DNA of 64,000 bases from Marinobacter alexandrii (GCF_005871205.1 NZ_SWKM01000014.1:288001-352000); one strand, 5' to 3'. Shown: positions 1 to 8,251, counted from the first letter of the stretch. Made by a program: numbers and translations. The notes: generated from the letters alone by a model not told the origin.

Positions 1-615
1 CAGTATGTGGAAACCGCGTTATTGGACGTGCAGGTGGCCTGCCTTGCCAACCAAGCCATGAATTACCTGACCACAGGCAAGTCTCCAACCAGAATGGGAA
101 ATGCCCACCCCAACATCGTTCCTTACCAGGATTTTCCTACCGCAGACGGTAACATGGTGCTGACGGTCGGCAATGATCAGCAGTTTGCCCGGCTTTGTGA
201 CGTGCTCGGTCGCACGGAGTGGGCGAGCGATGAGCGCTTTGCGACAAATCGAGCCCGTGTGGCAAATCGCCGGACACTGATCCCAATGTTGCGGCAGGCG
301 ACGGTGATGCGATCGACTCGGGAGTGGGTGAAAGTTCTTGAGGGGGCGGGGGTGCCCTGCGGTCCCGTTAATACTCTGGGCCAGGTATTTGATGATCCCC
401 AGGTCCTCGCACGGGGGATGAAACAGACTGTTCAGCATCCGGATCTGGGCGAAGTGCCGATGGTTGGCAATCCGATTAAGCTGAAACTTACACCGGTGAC
501 CTACCGAAACGCACCACCGCTTTTAGGTGAGCAGTCGGAACAGGTCCTTCAGCAAGTTGTGGGGCTGTCGTCCGATGAGATTAAGGCGCTTCGGGAACGG
601 GGTGTCGTGTCTTGA
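1..615 (+). CDS. CaiB/BaiF (family III) CoA-transferase, C-terminal part
   Basis: The reading frame is open from the first base (Gln-Tyr precede the first GTG), so the start lies upstream of the window and only about the last 204 residues are visible. The segment RMGNAHPNIVPY followed by the D-G-N-MVLTVGND stretch and GVPCGPVNT are typical of the C-terminal half of family III CoA-transferases such as formyl-CoA or carnitine CoA-transferases, which move CoA between acyl groups in the cytoplasm. The catalytic Asp is in the missing N-terminal half. Substrate cannot be told from this fragment. The end is natural (TGA after VVS). Confidence 0.88.
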   Translation, partial: QYVETALLDVQVACLANQAMNYLTTGKSPTRMGNAHPNIVPYQDFPTADGNMVLTVGNDQQFARLCDVLGRTEWASDERFATNRARVANRRTLIPMLRQATVMRSTREWVKVLEGAGVPCGPVNTLGQVFDDPQVLARGMKQTVQHPDLGEVPMVGNPIKLKLTPVTYRNAPPLLGEQSEQVLQQVVGLSSDEIKALRERGVVS

Positions 616-866
616 AACTGACTGTTCCGGATACCCAGTGATGCTCATAAGGTGCGAACGGTCATGGGGCGCTGAAACGCTTTGGCGATAACGCCAACGT
701 AACTCATTGATATTATTTACTTCTAAACTTCGATTCTGACCTGGTTGCGGCAGTTCAAAAAATACCTAGGTCGTTGATTAAAATAATATTTGAGATCGCG
801 CCCACCAAGACTTCAGCTTCGTGTAACACCTCGCTTGTTCGCACGTCAGTATGGTGTGAGACACAA

Positions 867-887
867 CATGGCAGTGCCATGGGAGGT
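867..887 (+). promoter_or_regulatory. Perfect hairpin abutting a ribosome-binding site
   Basis: CATGGCA and TGCCATG (867-873 and 875-881) form a perfect inverted repeat around one base. The Shine-Dalgarno GGGAGGT (881-887) starts on the last base of the stem and the ATG of the small exported protein is at 893. The structure could limit or tune ribosome access; this is inference from position only. The rest of 616-866 is AT-richer than the neighbourhood and holds no gene that I can support. Confidence 0.4.
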
Positions 888-892
888 GCGAC

Positions 893-1198
893 ATGAAAAT
901 TGCTAGTCTGGTTTTATTTGCTCTGGTTTGGTCTGGGTCTTTGGTTGCGGGGGGAATTCCTGCCGAAGCAAGTCCCGGTTATCTCAATTACGATTATCCT
1001 TCGGAAAGAGCCGGTGGGCCCTTTAGCATTCTGCGTACAGGCACGATAACTGCGGCGGGAATCTATGAGCCCGGTTACGTCAACTATCGCTATCCCTCAG
1101 AGGGCCAACCCACGCCCAAGCTGGCCCGTACCGGCACGTGGCTGGAGTCAGGTGTGTTCGAACCAACCTACGTTAACTATCGCATTGATCGCGAGTGA
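893..1198 (+). CDS. Small exported protein with YVNYRYPSE-type repeats
   Basis: A 101-residue protein with a good ribosome-binding site (GGAGGT, 6 bases before ATG). Residues 1 to about 26 look like a Sec signal peptide (Lys near the start, a hydrophobic stretch, then an Ala-rich end around ...GGIPAEA). The mature part consists of two full and one partial copy of a unit of about 35 residues: PGYLNYDYPSE, then EPGYVNYRYPSE, then EPTYVNYRIDRE, with RTGT..AG(I/V)(Y/F)E linking them. I do not recognise the family. The Tyr/Asn/Pro-rich repeats suggest an extended periplasmic or surface peptide. It is monocistronic, ending in a clear terminator. Function unknown. Confidence 0.7.
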   Translation: MKIASLVLFALVWSGSLVAGGIPAEASPGYLNYDYPSERAGGPFSILRTGTITAAGIYEPGYVNYRYPSEGQPTPKLARTGTWLESGVFEPTYVNYRIDRE

Positions 1199-1222
1199 CG
1201 ACGACACTGTTGGTTGGATCGC

Positions 1223-1252
1223 AAAGGGTGGAGCTGGCCTCCGCCCTTTTTT
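1223..1252 (+). terminator. Rho-independent terminator
   Basis: AAAGGG-T-GGAG, loop CTGGC, CTCC-G-CCCTTT with one T.G wobble, followed by further T residues. It lies 25 bases after the stop of the small repeat protein at 893-1198 and closes that transcript before the leftward RES gene. Confidence 0.8.
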
Positions 1253-1323
1253 ATATTTATCAGAATCCTACGTAAGGTTTTTGAACTGAAGTTTTAAGCC
1301 TGTTTCAGGTAGTCGGCTCGTTA

Positions 1324-2118
1324 TCACGCAGCAGGGTCGGGTAGTTCGCCGTCAATCAGAAAGCTACTCAAAGCAAACTCTGATACCTGTCGAGAACCAT
1401 CTGCCAGCGTCAGGCTCATGGACACCGATTCTGCGCTGGTTACGATAATCAGACGGGACGATTGCCGTGGTTTCCTGTCATTCAGCGCACTCGGCTCGAA
1501 CAGTGCGACGTTGATGCCTTCCATGCCATCGCCGGCATCGTAGGGTAGGCCGTAAAGTTCCGCTTGTCGGGCTCTGGCGGACAGGAACTGAAAGCACTGC
1601 ACACCGCATGCTCGCATCTGGGTGCCGAGGGCTTGGGTCAGGGCATAGCTCGAAGGATGGGTGAGGGCTTCATGGAGGTCCTGCCAGGCAGTATCCTGCA
1701 GGCGCACGCCGTGATCGCTCCGAATTCTGGCGCCGAAAACCGTGTGCAGGGTTTGCAGGGGCTGTGGAAACGGCACGCTCAGATGGCTAACAAATACAAA
1801 GCGGTAAAAGGCGGTCTCTGCCAATGCGGTGTTAATCGTCATGGCGCCGTAGAACAGGCTTTTTTCGAAGGCGCGCCCGAATCGCGAACCATGCTTCAGG
1901 GGCGGGTAGCGAAAGGGTGTAGCCAGTAGGTAATGAAGCTTGTCGGTGCCTTTGGCGCGAGCCGGTTTGCTTGCCTCCAGCAACTCTTCCAGGCGGGCCT
2001 GTTCCGGTATGTTGTCGACCAGGCGGGTAGTGGCTATGTCCTCCTGGGACTCCACTACCCGGAACGCTGTTCCCTGCAGCGGTTCGACGGCCTTGGCGAT
2101 GCGCTCTTCATAGCTCAC
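1324..2118 (-). CDS. RES-domain toxin (putative NAD+ phosphorylase/glycohydrolase)
   Basis: A 264-residue protein of the RES family, toxins of RES/Xre toxin-antitoxin modules. Family knowledge: characterised members consume NAD+ by phosphorolysis or hydrolysis in the cytoplasm. The Arg region (FRYPPLKHGSRFG, about residues 68-80) and the Glu region (INTALAETAFYRF, about 95-107) of the triad are recognisable. The place of the Ser reads YGLPYDAGDGMEG..NVALF, where many relatives have a Y-P-S sequence, so the Ser seems to be replaced by Ala. The ATG overlaps the upstream antitoxin stop by 4 bases (ATGA-type), so the pair is translationally coupled and antitoxin is made first, as usual for this class. 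Confidence 0.85.
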   Translation of the reverse strand: MSYEERIAKAVEPLQGTAFRVVESQEDIATTRLVDNIPEQARLEELLEASKPARAKGTDKLHYLLATPFRYPPLKHGSRFGRAFEKSLFYGAMTINTALAETAFYRFVFVSHLSVPFPQPLQTLHTVFGARIRSDHGVRLQDTAWQDLHEALTHPSSYALTQALGTQMRACGVQCFQFLSARARQAELYGLPYDAGDGMEGINVALFEPSALNDRKPRQSSRLIIVTSAESVSMSLTLADGSRQVSEFALSSFLIDGELPDPAA

Positions 2119-2480
2119 ACCTTACCTCGCATGGCATCCAGGTAGTGGTTCACCCGAACCAGACCTTCCGCCGATTTGATTAGCTGCCGGGGCACCTCAT
2201 CGAAGTAGCGGTTTTCGGTGTTCATCCAGTGCTTCATGGCCGCAGGGTCGCCGCCGGTGAGCGCAAACGCGCTGCGGTAGAGGCGAATGAAGAGCAGGGC
2301 GAGTTCACCTGATTTGCTGGACGGATCAATGCCGTCCCGCACCAACCCGGTACGGTTCCGACCCACAATGTCGGCGAGTTCGGTCTGGTTAAAGCCGAAG
2401 GCTTTTCCGGCGTTGAGCAGGGCTTTGGCAAGCAGTGCCTTGTCCTGTGTTTGCTCGTTGGGGAGCTGTGCAGTGCTCAT
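2115..2480 (-). CDS. Xre/MbcA/ParS-type antitoxin
   Basis: A 121-residue antitoxin for the RES toxin. The first half carries a Xre-like helix-turn-helix (AGKAFGFNQTELADIVGRN), the second half the toxin-binding DUF2384-type region with R-L-YR..FAL.GGD and a C-terminal segment (MRGKV) expected to reach into the toxin active site. The frame is open back to 2507, but the ATG at 2480 has a strong AAAGGAG 8 bases upstream and is preferred. Expression is probably autoregulated through the inverted repeat at 2500-2531, which brackets a TATACT box. Confidence 0.85.
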   Translation of the reverse strand: MSTAQLPNEQTQDKALLAKALLNAGKAFGFNQTELADIVGRNRTGLVRDGIDPSSKSGELALLFIRLYRSAFALTGGDPAAMKHWMNTENRYFDEVPRQLIKSAEGLVRVNHYLDAMRGKV

Positions 2481-2499
2481 GTGAGTGCTCCTTTGTCGC

Positions 2500-2531
2500 T
2501 TTTTCACAGTATACAGAATTCTCGTGAAAAA
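2500..2531 (-). promoter_or_regulatory. Operator/promoter of the RES/Xre module
   Basis: TTTTTCAC (2500-2507) and GTGAAAAA (2524-2531) form a perfect 8-bp inverted repeat with a 16-base spacer. Read on the minus strand the spacer contains GAATTC and TATACT, the latter a good -10 box. The geometry (an inverted repeat covering the -10, about 20 bases before the antitoxin start) fits an autoregulatory operator for the antitoxin or its complex with toxin. Confidence 0.6.
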
Positions 2532-2613
2532 TCGACGGGCGATCAGCTTCCGAAAAGCTATCTGGGCGGGTATCGCTCGAATGAATGATGCAGGCTAATT
2601 CGAGGTCGAATAG

Positions 2614-3279
2614 CTACTGTTGTAATGAGTCGGTCAGGCGTTGGTTCAGTTCCTGCCAGCGGGAAAGCTTCTGTGCCTCGCCAATGCGTTCGCCTTCACC
2701 CCCGGATGAGTTATTAAGCCAAAGTCCTTCACCATTAAAGCTATAAACAGGTTCAAGATCAGTGCGTTGTGAGGCGACTTTTATCTCATTTATTAAGTTG
2801 TCGAGGATCAGCGGGTCGGCGTCTGGTTGCGAATACCACGCTAAAACCATGTGGGCCTGGTTGAGTTCCAGTGCCTTTACATACACAACGCGCAGTTGGT
2901 CATCGGGTACGCCCATGGATTTCAGGGTCAGGTACTTGGCGATGGAGAAATCCTCGCAGTCGCCGGCGTTGGTGGTCAGCAGCTCCACCGGTGTGGCCCA
3001 GTAATCTTCCTCGCCCCAGTGCCGAATGTCGCTGACAAAATTCACTCGGTTGAAGAAGCGGTTTACAAGCTGGAGCTGGCGCTCGACCGGGGCGTTGGTG
3101 GCGAGTTTGTGCAGGCGTTGCCAGTTCTCGAGCCGTTCGAAGGCCTCGGTGCCGAACTCTTGCTGCACGTAGTTCATCAGGCGACTGCTAAGCTCAAAAG
3201 CCCCCACCAAGGTCGCTGCCAGCATTAGAGCTGGTAACAGTGACGCAGGGTGCCGGAGCGCAGGAGCGGCGGTGACCAT
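2614..3279 (-). CDS. Periplasmic transglutaminase-like cysteine peptidase (BTLCP family, LapG-like)
   Basis: A 221-residue protein with an N-terminal hydrophobic export segment (about residues 12-27) and a bacterial transglutaminase-like cysteine peptidase domain (PF06035 type). The triad can be read as Cys in AGDCEDFS, His in NQAHMVLAWY and Asp in LILDNL. Family knowledge: LapG, the best-known member, is a periplasmic protease that cleaves large adhesins under control of the c-di-GMP receptor LapD. No lapD-like gene is nearby. It starts 8 bases after the gspC stop (GAGG, 6 bases before ATG), so it is co-transcribed with gspC, suggesting a job linked to secretion or surface proteins. The exact substrate is unknown. 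Confidence 0.83.
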   Translation of the reverse strand: MVTAAPALRHPASLLPALMLAATLVGAFELSSRLMNYVQQEFGTEAFERLENWQRLHKLATNAPVERQLQLVNRFFNRVNFVSDIRHWGEEDYWATPVELLTTNAGDCEDFSIAKYLTLKSMGVPDDQLRVVYVKALELNQAHMVLAWYSQPDADPLILDNLINEIKVASQRTDLEPVYSFNGEGLWLNNSSGGEGERIGEAQKLSRWQELNQRLTDSLQQ

Positions 3280-3287
3280 TGGTGGCC

Positions 3288-3938
3288 TCAGTTACTGTTG
3301 TTTCGCAGCCGTTCCCTGAGTTGTTCAAGGCGTCGGCGGATTTCCTCTCTGCGCTGCTCATCGGCGGCAGGTGAGGATGCCTGGTTGGATGCTGGTATCT
3401 GGGTTTCCGGTGCGGACTGTTCTGGTTCATCCTGATTACCGGACGCTACGGTCATACCGGAACGGTTTTTTTCTTCGGGGAAAAACAGGTTCTCAAGCTT
3501 ACCGCCACGCTCAATGACCACCCGGTTGGCGTGCACGGAGCGGAGCTTGGCGTTACCGGGTAACTCCTCGCCCACCGGGTATGCTTCGGTGTTGCCTTTC
3601 TGGTCTTCAATGAGAGCGCTACCGGGAAACTCGCCGTCGGCTGCCAAAACGCCCCTCAAGAACAGGCGCAAGTTGGTTTCTGGCAGGTTTTCGGTCTCCA
3701 CTGGCCCCGCGCTGCCTTCCTGGCGGGCGGTGCCAAACAGGGCAAGCGTGGTCAGATCCACTTCCGGCGTCTGGCTCAGATCTCGGCCTTCACGGACCAG
3801 TTGTTGGGCATTTATCGAGGATGAACCGTGGCCCTGAGCCTGGGAGAAACTATAAACCTGCCAGGCTGTCACACCGACCATGGCCGTGCCCGCGATAACG
3901 GTGAGAAGAAGCGGAAGCCGTTGGTTGTAAAAGGGCAT
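3288..3938 (-). CDS. gspC: Type II secretion protein GspC
   Basis: A 216-residue inner-membrane protein: short cytoplasmic start (MPFYNQRLP), one transmembrane helix (about residues 9-30), then the periplasmic homology region (DLTTLALFGTA...; LFLRGVLAADG; AYPVGEELPG; V.ANRVVIERGGKLENLFF), which in the family contacts the secretin GspD. The C-terminus is Gln/Arg-rich coiled coil (RREEIRRRLEQLRERLRN) instead of a PDZ domain, as in short GspC/PilP-like variants. The frame is open to 3956 but ATG 3938 has AGGA 6-8 bases upstream. It is divergent from gspE; the shared 160-bp gap holds the promoters. Confidence 0.85.
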   Translation of the reverse strand: MPFYNQRLPLLLTVIAGTAMVGVTAWQVYSFSQAQGHGSSSINAQQLVREGRDLSQTPEVDLTTLALFGTARQEGSAGPVETENLPETNLRLFLRGVLAADGEFPGSALIEDQKGNTEAYPVGEELPGNAKLRSVHANRVVIERGGKLENLFFPEEKNRSGMTVASGNQDEPEQSAPETQIPASNQASSPAADEQRREEIRRRLEQLRERLRNNSN

Positions 3939-4101
3939 TGATCTTCCTGGATGCAATTGTGTGGGCGGAAAAGGTCCACAGGTTATCAGACGGCAATGAA
4001 TTATTGGCAGTATAGTGTATAGAGTTATTCAGCGGGTCCATATCCTGTGGTAGCCTTTCTGAATTGATTGAATAAAAAAGAATTTTGGGACGGGGAAGAC
4101 C

Positions 4102-5610
4102 TTGACTACAGAATCTGAATTGCAGCAGCAGGATGCACCGCTGGGCCGTCTTCCTTTTACATTTGCCAAGCGCAATGGGGTCATTCTGACGCGCTCGGAG
4201 GAAGGCGATCCGATCATCCTGATTCGGCCCGGTGCCTCACATTCTGCCCTCGCGGAAGCGAACCGCGTAAGTGGCGGACGAGCACGGTTCTCCACCATTG
4301 ATCCTGACCGGTTCGACCACGCCCTGAACGCTGCCTATCAAAACGATTCCGCCGAAGCCATGCAGATGGTCGAAGGCATCGGTGACGACATGGATCTTGC
4401 CTCATTGGCGGAATCCGTACCGGAAACAGAGGACTTGCTTGAGCAGGAAGATGACGCGCCGATCATTCGCCTGATCAACGCCATCCTGACCGAAGCGGTC
4501 AAAACCAGCGCGTCCGATGTTCATATTGAGACTTATGAGAAGCGCCTGGTTGTCCGGTTCCGGGTGGACGGCGTTCTGCGTGAGGTGGTACAGCCAAAGC
4601 GGGCGTTGGCACCGCTGCTGGTGTCCCGTATCAAAGTTATGGCCAAGCTTGATATCGCTGAGAAGCGGGTACCACAAGACGGTCGGATAGCCCTGAGAGT
4701 GGCCGGCCGGGAAGTGGATATTCGGGTCTCGACCATGCCGTCGTCCAGTGGTGAACGGGTAGTGTTGCGTCTGCTGGATAAGCAGGCTGGTGCGATTCGC
4801 CTGGAGTCACTGGGCATGTCCGGTGACGATCTGAAGGTGCTGCGCAAGCTGATCCACCGGCCCTACGGTATTCTTTTGGTCACCGGTCCTACCGGTTCCG
4901 GTAAATCGACCACGCTGTACGCCTCCCTGCAGGAAATCAACGATCGCAGCCGCAACATCCTGACGGTTGAAGATCCGATCGAATACGATTTGCCCGGTAT
5001 TGGTCAGACTCAGGTCAACACCAAGGTCGACATGACCTTTGCTCGCGGCCTCCGCGCCATCCTGCGCCAAGACCCGGACGTGGTAATGATTGGTGAGATC
5101 CGGGATCTTGAGACCGCTGAAATCGCAGTTCAGGCGAGTTTGACCGGCCACCTGGTGCTCTCCACGTTGCACACCAACACCGCGGTGGGCGCAATCACCC
5201 GTCTGATGGACATGGGGATCGAGCCGTTTTTGATTTCCTCCAGTCTGGTGGGCATTATCGCCCAGCGCCTGGTCCGGGTGTTGTGTACCGAATGTCGTGA
5301 GGCATACACGCCCACTGAGGAACACTGTGAGTTCCTGCAACTGGACCCTTTGTTGTCGCCGACTCTCTACCGGGCGAATGGCTGCGAGCATTGCAACAAC
5401 CTGGGTTATCGCGGCCGTATTGGTATTTATGAGGTGGTGGAGATCACCGACGAAATAAGCGGGCTGATCGATAAGCGGGGCGGCGAACTGGATCTGGAGA
5501 AGGCCGCCCGTAAACGAGGGCCGAGCATCCACGCAGATGGCGTGCAGAAGATACTCGACGGCGTGACCAGCGTGGAAGAAGTGCTGCGCGTTACTTACCG
5601 GGGCCGATAA
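4102..5610 (+). CDS. gspE: Type II secretion ATPase GspE
   Basis: A 502-residue cytoplasmic hexameric ATPase that powers pseudopilus assembly. It has Walker A GPTGSGKST (residues 262-270), the Asp box/Walker B region (QDPDVVMIGEIRDLETAE), the His box (TGHLVLSTLHTNTA) and a four-Cys zinc finger formed by CTEC and CEHC near residues 393-432. The N-terminal domain before about residue 115 is short and diverged. The start is TTG at 4102, preceded by GGGGAAGA; no ATG in frame precedes the conserved region. It is the first of nine gsp genes read rightward with 3-50 base gaps or overlaps. Confidence 0.95.
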   Translation: MTTESELQQQDAPLGRLPFTFAKRNGVILTRSEEGDPIILIRPGASHSALAEANRVSGGRARFSTIDPDRFDHALNAAYQNDSAEAMQMVEGIGDDMDLASLAESVPETEDLLEQEDDAPIIRLINAILTEAVKTSASDVHIETYEKRLVVRFRVDGVLREVVQPKRALAPLLVSRIKVMAKLDIAEKRVPQDGRIALRVAGREVDIRVSTMPSSSGERVVLRLLDKQAGAIRLESLGMSGDDLKVLRKLIHRPYGILLVTGPTGSGKSTTLYASLQEINDRSRNILTVEDPIEYDLPGIGQTQVNTKVDMTFARGLRAILRQDPDVVMIGEIRDLETAEIAVQASLTGHLVLSTLHTNTAVGAITRLMDMGIEPFLISSSLVGIIAQRLVRVLCTECREAYTPTEEHCEFLQLDPLLSPTLYRANGCEHCNNLGYRGRIGIYEVVEITDEISGLIDKRGGELDLEKAARKRGPSIHADGVQKILDGVTSVEEVLRVTYRGR

Positions 5611-5613
5611 ACC

Positions 5614-6825
5614 ATGCCTGCTTTCGATTACAAGGCACTTGATACCCGGGGCAAGCAAAAAAACGGCGTGATGGAGGCGGATGCGCCGCGAGCGGTTCGC
5701 CAGCAACTCCGTGAGAAAGGCTTAACCCCGTTGGCCGTTGAACCGTCGACGGAGAAACAGGTACGCTCCAACCCCCTAAGCCGCCGAGGCTCTTTAGCGG
5801 CTGCAGATCTTGCCCTGGTGACTCGCCAACTCTCCACGCTGATCCAGTCTGGTATACCGGTGGAACAGGCCCTTTCTGCAGCTGCTCAGCAGTCCAGCAA
5901 ACCCCGTATCCGTAGTATGCTCATCGCGATAAGGGCGAAAGTGATGGAAGGCTACGGTCTGGCTGAAAGCCTGGGGGAATTCCCCAACGCCTTTCCACGC
6001 CTGTACCGCTCCACGGTATCTGCGGGCGAACACGCAGGCCACCTGGATCTGGTATTGAACCGGTTGGCGGACTACACCGAAAGCCGCCAGGAAGCTCGCC
6101 AAAAGATCCAGCTAGCCGCCATTTATCCGATCATCCTAAGTGTGGTTGCAATTTCCATTGTGGTATTTCTGCTGACCTACGTGGTTCCGGACATCATCGA
6201 GGTGTTTCTCAAGCAAGGGCAGGAGTTGCCGGCCCTGACTCAGGCCATGCTGAACGTATCGGACTTCCTCGGCAGCTACGGTGTTTTTCTTCTGATTCTC
6301 TTGATCATCGCGGTGATCGCCTTCCGATTGGCTTTGAGCAGGCCAGCATTCCGGCTACAGTTCCATAAGCGTCTGCTGCACCTACCGTTATTTTCCGGCA
6401 TGGTGCGGGGCGTGAGTACAGCCCGTTACGCCAGTACTTTGAGTATCCTGACCACCAGTGGTGTGCCTTTGGTGGAGGCCATGCGGATTGCGGGCGAAGT
6501 CTTATCCAATGACTTTTTGCGGGGCGAACTGCGGGACGCGGCGCGAAAGGTCAGTGAAGGCGGTTCGCTGCATCGTTCGCTGGATCAAACCGGGTACTTC
6601 CCACCGATGATGCTGCATATGATCGCAAGCGGTGAGGCCAGCGGCGAGCTGGACAGTATGCTGGAGCGAACGGCCCGGATGCAGGAGAACACACTGCAAT
6701 CAAAAATTGCGGCCATCGTCGGTTTGTTTGAGCCAATGATGCTGCTGGTGATGGGTGTGGTGGTGCTGATTATTGTCTTGGCCATCATGCTGCCGATTCT
6801 GAACATGAGCAACCTGGTGGGTTAG
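5614..6825 (+). CDS. gspF: Type II secretion platform protein GspF
   Basis: A 403-residue polytopic inner-membrane protein starting 3 bases after gspE. The start MPAFDYKALDTRGK is typical of GspF/PilC. Two cytoplasmic GspF domains (about residues 65-190 and 265-390) flank hydrophobic segments at about 165-190, 215-240 and 370-395. The signature ARYASTLSILTTSGVPL is present in the second repeat. Family role: links the GspE ATPase to the growing pseudopilus together with GspL and GspM. Confidence 0.95.
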   Translation: MPAFDYKALDTRGKQKNGVMEADAPRAVRQQLREKGLTPLAVEPSTEKQVRSNPLSRRGSLAAADLALVTRQLSTLIQSGIPVEQALSAAAQQSSKPRIRSMLIAIRAKVMEGYGLAESLGEFPNAFPRLYRSTVSAGEHAGHLDLVLNRLADYTESRQEARQKIQLAAIYPIILSVVAISIVVFLLTYVVPDIIEVFLKQGQELPALTQAMLNVSDFLGSYGVFLLILLIIAVIAFRLALSRPAFRLQFHKRLLHLPLFSGMVRGVSTARYASTLSILTTSGVPLVEAMRIAGEVLSNDFLRGELRDAARKVSEGGSLHRSLDQTGYFPPMMLHMIASGEASGELDSMLERTARMQENTLQSKIAAIVGLFEPMMLLVMGVVVLIIVLAIMLPILNMSNLVG

Positions 6826-6875
6826 GCCCAAGGGGTGTTCGTGAATGCCACTTAAAACGAAGGTATTCCATTCCA

Positions 6876-7343
6876 ATGACGAGTGAAACAATGACGAATC
6901 GAAATAGGAACCTGCGCACCAACAGTCGCGGCTTCACCCTGATCGAGATCATGGTGGTGATGGTAATTCTGGGGCTCCTGGTGGCGATTGTTGCTCCGAA
7001 CATCATGGGCCGCAGTGATCAGGCCAAAGTCACGGTTGCTGAAACCCAACTGAGCAACATTGCCAATGCCCTGGATCTGTATCGGCTGGATAACAGCCAA
7101 TACCCCTCCACCCAGCAAGGTCTGGAAGCGCTGGTGTCCAAACCCAGTGGCAGCCCCGAGCCGAAGAACTGGAACCCCGATGGCTACTTGAAAAGTGTAC
7201 CGGAAGATCCCTGGGGTGCTGAATACCAGTACGTGAGCCCGGGAACCGAAGGGCCTTATGATCTGTACTCCTATGGCTCCGACGGCCAGGAAGGCGGTGA
7301 AGGCGACGCCGCGGACATCAGCGCCTGGAACACCAAGGGATAG
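6876..7343 (+). CDS. gspG: Major pseudopilin GspG
   Basis: A 155-residue prepilin. The leader ends at RG with the mature protein starting FTLIEIMVVMVILGLL, the prepilin peptidase site with Glu5 present. Downstream the GspG-specific C-terminal fold shows YRLDNSQYPSTQQGLEALV, W.PDGYLK..P.DPWG and YDLYSYGSDGQEGGEG, which carries the family's calcium-site region. ATG 6876 is used here; ATG 6891 is an alternative giving a shorter leader. It forms the pseudopilus shaft. The product needs a prepilin peptidase (PilD/GspO), not encoded in the window. Confidence 0.95.
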   Translation: MTSETMTNRNRNLRTNSRGFTLIEIMVVMVILGLLVAIVAPNIMGRSDQAKVTVAETQLSNIANALDLYRLDNSQYPSTQQGLEALVSKPSGSPEPKNWNPDGYLKSVPEDPWGAEYQYVSPGTEGPYDLYSYGSDGQEGGEGDAADISAWNTKG

Positions 7344-7349
7344 GTGATT

Positions 7350-7880
7350 GTGCGCTTCGCGACACGGCAAGCCGGTTTCACACTGCTGGAAATCCTGGTT
7401 GTCCTGATCATCGTCGGGCTGCTGGCGTCTCTGGCGGTGTTTAGCTTTGGCGGCAGCTCCCAGCAAAGGGAGTTGAAGAACGAAGTGCGCGACTTGTACC
7501 TGTTGATGCAAACGGCCTCCGAGCAGGCCGTTCTCAATAATCGCGAATTGGGTCTGCAGGTGATAGAGGAGGGTTACCAGTTCGTCGCCTATGAGGACGA
7601 ATCGGGTGACTGGGCGGCGTCCGGAGAACGCCTGTTCCGGCCGGGCAGCTTTCCGGAGTGGCTGGTAGTGACAAAGTTCATCGAAAGCGATGCCCCGAGA
7701 TTGGCCTCGGCCGAGGATGAGTTGCGCCCGGATGTGGTGTTTTTTTCCAGCGGCGAAACCACGCCGTTTGAGATTGAGTTCACCGTCGGCAAGAACAGCG
7801 ACTACCTGCATATTCTGGCGTCTGATGGCGTATCAGACCTTGAATGGCGCCAGCCCGGTGATGACGAGGAAGACCTGTGA
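7350..7880 (+). CDS. gspH: Minor pseudopilin GspH
   Basis: A 176-residue minor pseudopilin. The prepilin motif is QAG|FTLLEILVVLIIVGLL. The remainder matches GspH/FimT style proteins (REL.NEVRDLYLLMQTASEQAVLNNRELGLQV; ...GYQFVAYED). Two GTG codons compete: 7344 directly abuts the gspG stop, while 7350 sits 9 bases after AAGGGA and gives the leader MRFATRQAG, so 7350 is preferred. It is one of the tip pseudopilins (H, I, J, K) that prime assembly. Confidence 0.88.
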   Translation: MRFATRQAGFTLLEILVVLIIVGLLASLAVFSFGGSSQQRELKNEVRDLYLLMQTASEQAVLNNRELGLQVIEEGYQFVAYEDESGDWAASGERLFRPGSFPEWLVVTKFIESDAPRLASAEDELRPDVVFFSSGETTPFEIEFTVGKNSDYLHILASDGVSDLEWRQPGDDEEDL

Positions 7881-8251
7881 TCCGCCAGAAAGGCTTCACA
7901 CTCATTGAGGTGCTGGTTGCGTTGCTGGTCTTCGGCCTGATTGCCACGGCGGCTGCGGAGGTGGCGAGCCAGTACATTTCCAGCTACGAACGAGTCCGCG
8001 ATAAAACTCTGGCAGCCTGGCTGGCGGATAACCGGATCAATGAGCTGCGTCTCGCCGAGAACCTGCCGGGAATCTCCGAAAACTCCCAGGATACGGACTA
8101 CGGTCCGTTCAGGTGGCAGGTGACTACCGCCGTATTGGCCACTGAAGAGCCGACCATGAGGCGCGTCGAAGTTACGGTATCCCGCTACCGCGGTGAGGTA
8201 TCCGAGCCCGCGCCGGTGCATACCTTGTCTGCTTTCCTGGGGCAGAACTGA
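7877..8251 (+). CDS. gspI: Minor pseudopilin GspI
   Basis: A 124-residue pseudopilin with cleavage site QKG|FTLIEVLVALLVFGL. The mature part has the GspI layout (ASQYISSYERVRDKTLAAWLADNRINELRL). The GTG start at 7877 overlaps the gspH stop by 4 bases (GTGA), indicating translational coupling. Family role: nucleates the I-J-K tip complex. Confidence 0.92.
   Translation: MIRQKGFTLIEVLVALLVFGLIATAAAEVASQYISSYERVRDKTLAAWLADNRINELRLAENLPGISENSQDTDYGPFRWQVTTAVLATEEPTMRRVEVTVSRYRGEVSEPAPVHTLSAFLGQN

Noticed and set aside
4807..5706. Open frame of about 300 codons on the minus strand inside gspE
   Set aside because: It mirrors the codon pattern of gspE, has no ribosome-binding site or recognisable domain; a shadow of a real gene in GC-rich DNA.
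6852..7811. Open frame of about 320 codons on the minus strand across gspG and gspH
   Set aside because: It crosses two certain genes on the other strand, has repetitive Gln/His-rich composition of a shadow frame and no family match.
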